Below, piece by piece: positions 1 to 9,300 of a DNA stretch of 39,598 nt (the stretch's first letter is position 1; every line of letters begins with the position of its first letter). The stretch covers positions 54,519-94,116 of the forward strand of contig CAJTTT010000014.1 in the NCBI GenBank assembly GCA_910579285.1, in the 5' to 3' direction. The notes beneath the pieces were generated by a model, which searched no databases, was not told where the DNA came from, and saw only the letters and a list, made by a program, of their open reading frames with translations. A program made the translations under genes and the position numbers. Source of the DNA: an uncultured Lachnospiraceae bacterium. GTDB taxonomy: Bacteria > Bacillota > Clostridia > Lachnospirales > Lachnospiraceae.

Positions 1-168
1 CAGCACAAAGGGATCCGTTTCCGGCTCCGCCACGCCGCTTACCGCCTTGCCCGAATCCGTAACAGCAGCTTCCTCTTCCCGCTTCCCTGCCAAATCCCCA
101 TAACAGCCTGTCAGAAGCAGCATGCCCATGCCTGTCACACCCGATAAAATGATAAGTTTTCTGTTCAT
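1..168 (-). CDS. Lipoprotein precursor, N-terminal part only
   Basis: This is the first 56 codons of a minus-strand gene that runs off the left edge. The ATG at 168-166 is preceded by a GGGATTGGGG purine stretch as ribosome binding site. The protein starts MNRKLIILSG and has a hydrophobic stretch ending in LLLTGC, a lipobox whose cysteine (residue 20) would be lipid-modified by Lgt and then cleaved by signal peptidase II. The visible mature part is charged and low in complexity, a typical linker after the anchor. It is therefore probably a lipoprotein on the outer face of the cytoplasmic membrane. No functional domain is visible in this fragment, so no role can be assigned. A promoter and the terminator of the upstream giant gene lie just in front of it, so it starts its own transcript. 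Confidence 0.8.
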   Translation of the reverse strand, partial: MNRKLIILSGVTGMGMLLLTGCYGDLAGKREEEAAVTDSGKAVSGVAEPETDPFVL

Positions 169-246
169 CCCCAATCCCTTTCAGCCCCGGAAGCAGACTC
201 TGACCTCAATTCACTTCTGTCCCTTTGTCCTGCATCCGACAATGTA

Positions 247-275
247 AGCGTATGACAAATATGCCCTGCCGTCAA
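247..275 (-). promoter_or_regulatory. Putative sigma-A promoter of the lipoprotein gene
   Basis: Read on the minus strand, TTGACG (275-270) is followed after 17 bases by TACGCT (252-247). The -35 box matches 5 of 6 consensus bases, the -10 box only 3 of 6. It lies between the terminator at 290-323 and the start codon at 168, where a promoter is expected. The leader would be about 70 bases. Confidence 0.4.
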
Positions 276-289
276 CACTCTGTTCCGTC

Positions 290-323
290 AAAAACCCCGA
301 ACCTGTTTTACACAGGCCCGGGG
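290..323 (-). terminator. Intrinsic terminator of the giant surface-protein gene
   Basis: On the minus strand a GC-rich hairpin (CCCCG/CGGGG and CCTGT/ACAGG arms, with a 2x2 internal mismatch and a 5-base loop) is followed directly by TTTTT (294-290). It begins 18 bases after the stop codon of the giant gene. Confidence 0.85.
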
Positions 324-341
324 CTTTCTTTCTCTTTCTTT

Positions 342-3300
342 CTATTCCTGCGGTTCCTTATCCTTCCTCCTTCGAAGAACAATGACCACAATGATAATCA
401 CCGCTGTCATAACCGCCAGCCAGATCAAATAACATATTCCCAAAAACGTCGGGCAGATATGGCACAGGCTGCACTGCCCTGCGCTCCCGTCCGCCAGCCG
501 GTAAGCGATGGCGTAGGTGGAGAAACATTCCGTCTCGATCGTAATTATCTCCGTCATATCATCCAAATCACGAAGCAGCGTGCACTCTCCTTCATGGACA
601 CGCACAATATAGAAGTCCGCGTTAAGTTCGGAAAGCTCCTCGGGCACATCAACCACAATTTCCACAGGCTCATTGGTCTTATGAACCGCATTCCACTCTC
701 CTTCTCCTCTCCGCAAGAACATGGAGATATCCACATACATGCCGATCGTCAGCCCGGGCGTTTCTCCCTGTGCCTCTCCGATGCTCTGCTCGATCTGCTC
801 CTTCTCCTGTCCACTCACCCGCTCGTCAATCCGCTCCACGTCAATACGGATGTCCACGGTTTCGCCCGAAGACACACGGGCTATCTCCTCTCCCGTCAAA
901 ACCGCATTCGCCACTGCCACGGCATCTGCCGCCTGTGCGGTACACAGGGTTTCGTCCAGGTTGTTGACAGTCACAATCACCGCGCCCGCGTCCACAGGGA
1001 TAGTCATTGTCTTCACAGCCTTGCCGACCGCGTAGGGATGTGCGTCCGACCAGTTTTCGCTTCCAGCTGCGCCGTTTCCATTTCCTCCCGTACTGTCTCC
1101 GCTTCCAGCTGCGCCGTTTCCATTTCCTCCTGCACCGTCTCCGCTTCCGCCTGCGCCGTCTCCGTTCGCTGCGCCGCCACTGTCCTGACCGCCCGGCATT
1201 CCGCCTCCTGGCGGATTCTTCGGCACAATTCTGCCGTCTTCCGTTGTATGTTCCGGCGCCGTATCTGTTCCCGGTTTTCTGCCGCCGCCAGTCTCTGTAT
1301 CTGCTCCCGGTTTTCCGCCGCCATCCGGCTCCGTTTCTGCTCCCGGTTTCCTGCCGCCGCCCGGTTCCGTTCCTTCTCCCGGTTTCTGACCGCTGCCCGG
1401 TTCCGTTCCTTCTCCCGGTTGTTGGCCGCTGCCCATCTCTGTACCATCTGAGACAGGCGGTGTCTCCCCACCGGGATGATCGTCACCCTTCCCGTTGTCA
1501 TCTTTTTTATCATCATCCTCTTTCGGCGGGCTGTATTTTTTGACGGTTCTCACCACGATTTCCGACGCAAAAGCCGTGTCCGCAGCCACATAACGCAGCT
1601 CATACGCTCCGGGCTCCAGATCCGTGACTTCTTCCCCTGTAACAGAAATCCACTCCGCACTGCCCGCTTTCCGATACTGCATGGTTGTGTCCGTCTGCGT
1701 CAGCTTCCCGTTGTTTCCGTTCTTTCTGCTCTCCGCCTTCGCTTTCACCTTCTCCGGTCCAGCCGGGCGCTTCGGCACAGGCAGAAGCTGAGGATTGCTG
1801 TCACCAGTATTTGTCCCGTTTCCTTTTTTAATAATCGAAATCGTTTTTCCAAACCACTTTACGTCAATCGGCACGGAACCGTCCGCTGAAGCGGTAAGCT
1901 CCATTCCGTCAATCAGATACACCGCGCCCGGTGTAAGCCCTGTCAGGGTTTCCGTGCGATAAGCGATCACCGCCGCCGGCGTCTCGGCCTTTGGCAGCCA
2001 CTTTGCATAGAGGGTGATATCCGCCTCCACCCGGTCCGCCGCGTCCTCCGATGCAAAATGCCAGGGGTTCGTACAGGATGCCTCTTTAAACCATCCCGCA
2101 AAGACCACATCCGCCTTTTCCGGGTCGGCAGGCTTCACAACCGTCACCCGCCACGACAAGCCAGTCACTGAAGAAACGCTGCTGCCACCCCGAGAGTCAA
2201 AGGTCACCGTGAGGGTTCTGCCCTCGCCAACCACTGCCTCCGCCGTCAAGCCCTGGGGCGCAGCCGGTGTTGCATACAACCGTACAAAGTATTTTCCCGC
2301 AGGTACATCTGTGAGATCACCCGCAGCCGCCGTCCATGTCCTGCCGCCGTCCGTACTGTACTCCATAGCCGTTGTCAGTCCCGTAACTTTTCCGTCCTTC
2401 TTTCCTTTTATTGTCTCGTCACTCTTTGCGAGGCTTGGCGCAGCGGGACGTGCCGCCAGCGCGAGGCTCTGGGGATCGCTGTCCTCAGTATTGAGGCCAT
2501 CGCCCTCCTTTATAATGGAGATTGTCTCATCAAACCAGTCATCCTCTATGCTGATATGACCTTCGGCACCCGTATCTCTGTAAATCTCCGTCCCGTCCGG
2601 CAGTCTGATCAGATACTCGGTGTTTTGCAAAAGCCCCGTCAGCTTTTCCCCGATGTAATCGGGCTCTGCATCCGGCGTCTGCTCCTTTCCTTTGATCTTG
2701 ATCGTCACCGTTTTGCTCTCACTGTTTCCTGCATTGTCAACCGTGGTTATCTTCACCTGCGCCATGCCGGAAAGCCCGTTCAACCCGTCAATTCGGAAAC
2801 TGCACTCCGTTTTCAGAGCAGTCGCAAAGTCTTCCGGCACGGTATGTTCGGCGCCGTTTCCAATCTGCCACTTCACTTCTTTTATCCCGGAAGCCGCCAG
2901 CGTGCCGTCCTGCACCTTAATCAGAAGCCCCGGCGCAGTCTCGTAATAGGCTGTGGAGATCTCTTCTCCTTCCGGCTTTGTACCAGCCTGCCCATCTGTG
3001 GGCAGACGATCCGCCTTCACGATGATCACAGGTTTTTCGCTTTCCACGATCACCCCGATGCCGTTTGCGAAGGCTGTCTTTGCCTCCGATACGTTTCCGG
3101 CCTTATCCACCGCCTGTATATCCCCGATCACGCCCTTGTAATCCGGGGCAATGACAATCACCGCCGTATAAACTGCCCCTGCTTCCGTCTCTTTCTTCTC
3201 GATCTTCGCCTCTTTCGTGACCGTCCCCGCACTCTGCATACTGCCGGGCGTCAGCGTGTAAGTCACCTTCGCAGGGCCGCTCTCCGCCTCTGTCACCGGG

Positions 3301-6300
3301 ATGCTTAAAATCAGGCTGTCCTTATGGATAATCCAGTCCCATAGGTTTACATAACCTTCATTATAGGAGACGTCTCCCAGCACCGGCTTCACCGTATCCA
3401 GTTTCACGCGGATCGGTTTCGTCTCCGCCGTTAAGCCCGTTGTGTTTATCACCTTGAAGGCATAGGTATGATCTCCCTGCAGCAGCTCAGTATATGTGTC
3501 CGTCCCGGATGTGGGAAGCTGTGCCCCGCTGCTGCCCGCAAAATTCGTAAGCGCCTCATAATCCCCGCCGTCCAGGGAAACCAAAATCTGTGTAACACCC
3601 TTGGCGTCGGCATAGCGCAGGGTAATCTGCGGTTTCTCCGTATGCCACCCGCTCTCTGCACTCTCCGCCGACAACTGCGCCGTAATCTCCGGCACAGAAT
3701 CCTGCGTCCAGCCCGCATACACTGTGGTATCCTTATAAATCTGCGTATCAAAATCAAAGGCATTCTGACACGCCTTGTCCGCATACCAGCCGTCGAAGTG
3801 ATACCCCTTCCTTGTCGGATCGGCAGGCTTTTTCACCTCACACTCAACGGTCCCTTCTGGGCTGTCACCCGCATCACTTTCTGTGGCACGGGAAGTCCAC
3901 ACAAGCTGGGTTTCCACCGCACTGCCTCCATCACTGTCGAAGGTAACCTGGTGCACATACCGGGTCTTTCCTGCCTCCTTATTTGCGTTGGTGCGGCTGT
4001 AAAAATGATAGATTCCCGTTTCTTTCACGGTAAAGTCCGCCGACAGAACACCGCTTGCCGCACTGTCCTTAAGCGCCGTTTCTTCCGACTGCCCGTCCTT
4101 TTTCACTGACAATACGCCGCCGCTTACGCCAAAGCTGCCGGACTGCACCGTCAGAGTAATGCCCGTCTTTTTCTCCGCGCTCACGTTCGGGCCGGTCACG
4201 GTAAGCGCAGCCTCTGCGGCATCCAGCCTCACCGTAAACGGTTCGCTCGGCTCCGATTCATTGCCCGCTCCATCCTTCGCCCGGAACCGATAGGTATGGT
4301 CACCCTCCCGCAAACCTTCGTAGACATAATCGTAACTGTCATTGCCGGGCTGCCCGGTAAAGCCGCTCACCTGTGTGTAATTGTTCGGATCATCCACGCT
4401 CACCCACAGCTCCGTCACACCCACACCGTCGTGAACGGTAAGCGGAATCGTCTTCTGCGTATGCGTCCATCCTTCCGGCAGCGTCACATCTTCCTGCAAT
4501 ACAGGCGCATCAGGTTTGATATCGTCCACCCAGTATGCGTACAGGTTGTGATCCTGCGCCACCGTCATCTTTGTGGTGTCCAGAACCTTGTCGCCCTTGC
4601 CGAGCGTCTGCGTATACCAGCCCTTAAAGGAATATCCCGTCTTCTCCGGGGCAGGCAGATCACCGTAAGCGGCGTCGTAAGTCACCTGCTTCGTCCTGGT
4701 ACTGTCGCCTCCCGTTGCGTCCTGATAATCGTATGTGACGGTATACTCGTTCGCCGTCCACTTCGCGTAGAAAGTCTTGTCGTCCGCGTCCGTCTCCGTA
4801 ATTTCTGTAACTTTCGTGTCGTCCGCAAATTCCCCGTCCGTGTACCAGCCGCCAAAGGTATAACCTGTCCTTGTGATCTGCTCCGCCGTTGGCAGAGTCA
4901 GTCCCTTGCTGTATGTATATTTCTGGAAAGCGGTCTCATCTGCTATCGTTCCGCCGTTTTTCTCATAGTTCACCTCGTAGATTTCCGGCGCCCATTTCGC
5001 ATAGAGAGTCCTGTTCGCCGTTACTGCCGTATTGAAATCGTAGGCATTCGTGCGGCCGGCATCGGTGTACCAGCCTTCCACCGTGTAGTGCTCCCTGACC
5101 GGCGCGCTGTATACAGGTTCCACAATCTTACCGCCGCTCACCACAAGCCAGGTATCGGTATTGGACAACTCCTCCCCTTCCCCCAGCAGATCACTCTGGA
5201 ATATGCCCTCCACAGCGTTCAGCGTAACCTGGTAAATACCCGGCGCAGTCTTCGTCACTGTCTTTCCCGTGCCGGAAGTGGCGGTAAACGTATAGGTCCC
5301 CGACTCATTGACGCCATAAGCGGCTTCAAAAGTATATCTCCCCGTCCCGCTTGCAAATGAAGAATTTCCCCGCACCGACAAGACAGTGCTGTCTCCCTGC
5401 TTCTGACAGACCGTTCTGCCTGCGGACGGGCCGTAGGTGACCGTCACGGAAAAGACGGCATTTGGCCCGTCCACCTGCGCCGCCCCCAGTGTGATCGTGG
5501 GCATAATCCTGTCCAGACGCAGGGCGCTGCTGTAGCCCTGCACCATGTTGCCAACTTCGTCCACTGCCTTGTAATAGAGGTAGTTGACCCCATCAGTCAA
5601 ACCAGCGTTCCCCACCGTGCCGCTGACACTGACGCCGGTTTTCCCAAGAGATGTCAGGCCGCTTGTGGGATACGCGTCCTTTGCAGTCACCCACTTGTAC
5701 TGTAAACTGGCGATCCCGCTGCCATTCGTGTCCGTGCCTCTTATGGTGACTGTCGGAGCCGACGCCTGCCACACGGTCGGGATCGCACTCACCGTCACCT
5801 TCGGATTCGTGCGGTCAATTTTTGACACGGTCACTTTCTGCGTCACCGTCTTTGTACCATTTGACAGAGTAAAGGTATACTCACCGTTTGCGGTGGCGGT
5901 GTAGCTGTCCCCCTTCACGGTCTGGGTCGTCCCGTCCGGCTTTTTCACGCTCAGGGTCAGTGTGCCGCTCCCCTTTTTCTCCAGTAAGATCGTGCGGCTT
6001 CCCGCCCACTGGCTGTTATCCGTATCGGCGATCAGCGTAAGTTTCTGCTCCTGCTCCTGTTGCTGCTGTGCCGTCACGGTGAAGGAAGTCTTTTCATAGG
6101 CCGCCTCGCCCGTGCTCCTGTTGATCGCCATAGCGTGCAGATAATACGTCCCCGCCGTCAGCGCAGGATTTGTCGCCGTGTAGTTTAAACTGCCCGCTTT
6201 CATCCATCCCGCCGCAGGCATACCGCTGTCCTGCGTAAAACAATACTGGAGCAGGTCGGCATTCTGCGCGGCAATCTGCGCTTTTGCCATGCCGTCCGTC

Positions 6301-9300
6301 ACACCGTTGTTGGTCAGCGTGATTTTCGGCGCGGACGTACCCGTCGTTGTGATCGGCGTACTGCCGGAGGTATTCGTGTTTGCTGTCCCGGAAGTATCGC
6401 ACATATCCTTGATATAGGATGCATTGGTGATGCCTTTAAGCTGGATGTCGCCGCCCTTAAATTCCGTGGTCACCTTTCCCGTAAAGTACAGCACGTTGGT
6501 GTCCCCGCCGCCGCTGTAACTTAGATCGTTTGTCACGTTGGTCTTGATCTTCACACTGCCCAGGGTGGAATTTTTCACATCCACAATCTCGTCAAAGACG
6601 AGCGCGATGGTGATGTTGTCACCGACGGCGTAGGAAGTCTGGGCCATGGGCGCGACGCCGAGGAGACGGGGCTCATTGGAGTCCAGATATTTCGTGCACA
6701 CTCTGGTGTTTTCATAGCGCCAGTCGTCAGCCAGGCTGCCTCTGGCATTAAACCGCACCTCCATTTCCATTACCCCAAGGGGCACTGACAGGTAGTCTTC
6801 CCCCGCCACAAAAGGCATATTTCCCGTTTGTTCTTTCTGCGTAAATCCTTCTACATCATTACTGCTCCCTGTTTGCCCGCTGCAGGGAATATGGGCGTCG
6901 GCGCGTCTGTTTCCCGCTTTCCCGTCCTTTTTAATCTCAAATTCCCACTCGGAAACAGAACCGTCCGAACCTACAAATTTAATCAACTGGTAGCCGTCGT
7001 CTTCCTCCCACACGTCCATGAGAAGATACAGCGCCTGCTTATCGTCCGCCGTCCCTTTCAGGTAATCGTTGGGCGAAGGCATGGAAAACGTAAACCACGG
7101 ATTCCCGTCTGTCCGATATCCGGCATCCGTCACTTTCCCGGAATACCCTTTATTGTCCGTTTGGAAGGTATAGACGTTTCTGTCAATCGCATAGGAGCTG
7201 TTCTTCGTCATAGTCCTCGCCGCCGTCCCCGCAGAGATTGTCGCGCCGCCCATGGGACGGTAAATTTCCAGCGAATACGTCCTGTCGGCATTGGAATAAG
7301 CCGTAGCTTTCTTTCCCCCAAACGTGCTGGTAACGGCGCTTTCCGTCACAGTCACCGTCTGGCTGCCGCTGCCGTTAAAGGTCAGCATCCCCGCCTTGTG
7401 GGTAAAGTGAGTTCCGCCCACGGCGGCGCCGTTCACCGTGCGGTAAAACACCATCTGCTCCCCCACGCCGCCTGTGAGCGTCACGGTGAAGGTGTTGTTC
7501 CCGTTATTTTTCACGGAGAATTGTCCCAGATTGCCGGTCTTGCCAAAGGAGACGGCATTGCTGTAGACCACGTTTCCTCCCGCCGTCTTCACATAGGCGC
7601 GCCCGTAGTAAGTGACCGTCTTGGTCAATCCCGTGGCCGCAACAGATATCTTCTGATTCGCCGCCGTCACCGGGGACGCCGTTTTGGCGCTGCCGCCGTT
7701 TAAGGACAGGGTCGGGCTGCCCATGATGCCCCACACGAAGCCGGTCTCCACGATCCGCTCGCTGCCCGCTTCCAGAAGGGTGGCGGACAGGGTATACTCG
7801 CAGTCCTTCCCGGTATTTTCTTTCGCTGTCGGCGTGTCGATGGCAATCCCCTTCTCCACCGTCACCAGCGCATCCTCCGAGGGATTCCGAAACTCCGGAT
7901 GCCCGTTCGCCCAGACCTCGCACCGATAGGTATACTCCCCCGGAACAGCGGTCTGCACCGCAGGCAGCGTGTACGCAGCGCGGGTCGCGCCCGTCACCGC
8001 CTCGTAAACGCCGTTCCTCTTCTGATACCACTGGTACTGCCAGGTATAGCTCTTCCCGTCCGTGGAAGACACCGACACGGAGAGCGCACCAGTCCCTCCC
8101 TGCGGAATCACAAGATTGTCAGGACCGGTAATCTGCAGAGGAGATGTAATCACATGAAAAGCCGCCGCTTTCGGGCTGCCGCCCACCTGTTTTCCCGCCT
8201 TGTCCGCCACGGCAGCATTGTTGATGTCGATGGTGTAATCCCCCGGTGTGAAGGAATTGCTCTGCTGCGCCTCCACCGTGTAGTGCACCACGAGCTTCTT
8301 CGTGCCCTGCCCGGAGACAATCTCCGCCTTGCTAATGAGAAGGGACGCCCCGGCGCTGTCCTTTACGGTCACGTCGTCCGTGCCCACCGTCGCCTCGTTG
8401 ATCACACCGTTCGGTGATCTGTCGGAACCGGTATAGGTGACGGTAAAGGTGTAATCACCCAGCGCCGCCACATGTTCTTTCGCATCTACGCTGACAATCG
8501 GACTGCCGCCAAATCCCAGATTCGGGTCCTTCCCTTCCAGCACCGTCTTCTGATTTTCTCTGGCGTCCAGCAGCCACCTTAAAATCCACGCCTCCGTGTC
8601 CTTCTTCTCCTGCTCGGTTCCTTTCCAATTGTTGTAGCCACCCAGAGGATTAAAACAGTTGATATCGCTGAGCGCCGTAATTCTTCCCCTGCCTGCCGCC
8701 TGATCCACCATCCACGCCTGTCCATCCAGCAAAAGTATCGGTTCCGCGCTTCCCGTATAGGTAATCGGCGCAAAAAAATAGCAGGTAAGACTCTCCTTTA
8801 CATCCTGTGTCAGAGCGGTTGCCGGCATATCGGCAGATCCCTTGGCAATACTTGTAGAGTACCCTATGGATTTGTCTTCAATCCTGAAATCAGCGCCCAG
8901 CTTTTCCGCCGCCTCCGACAGGATACGATCTTCTTTATGAAACACCAGTGAATTTTCCCCTATCATAACAATCCTGCCGCCGCCTGCCAGGAAGTCCCGC
9001 ATCAAAGAGATATCCCCGTCAATCAGTGGCAACCCTGGCAAAACCAAAATCATAAGCCCGATACCGTCCATATCGTCCTCTGACAAATGTCGTTCTTTGT
9101 CATCAGCTTTTAACCGTACACCATACCCTGCGTCCGAAAAGAACTGCGCCACACCCTCCACACATGGTCGTATTTGTGTATTATAGAAGCTCCTCGTAAG
9201 CTCGGTAGAGAAAATCAGCACGTCCTTCCCGCCTGCCGTCGTCATCACCCTGTCTTCCCCGGAAAAAAGGGCAAGCAAGGCAAACAGCTTTTCGGCGTCC

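Noticed and set aside
1264..1443. Regular repeats that might be a CRISPR array
   Set aside because: The period is exactly 36 bases with no spacers of unrelated sequence, and the units are in frame with the coding gene. No cas genes are present.
225..1451. Long plus-strand open frame (408 codons) opposite the giant gene
   Set aside because: It is antisense to the repetitive C-terminal end of the giant gene, has repetitive Arg/Phe/Ser composition and no domain or ribosome binding site. The same applies to the plus-strand frames near 4296-5360, 9174-10412, 22468-23838 and 36286-37743.
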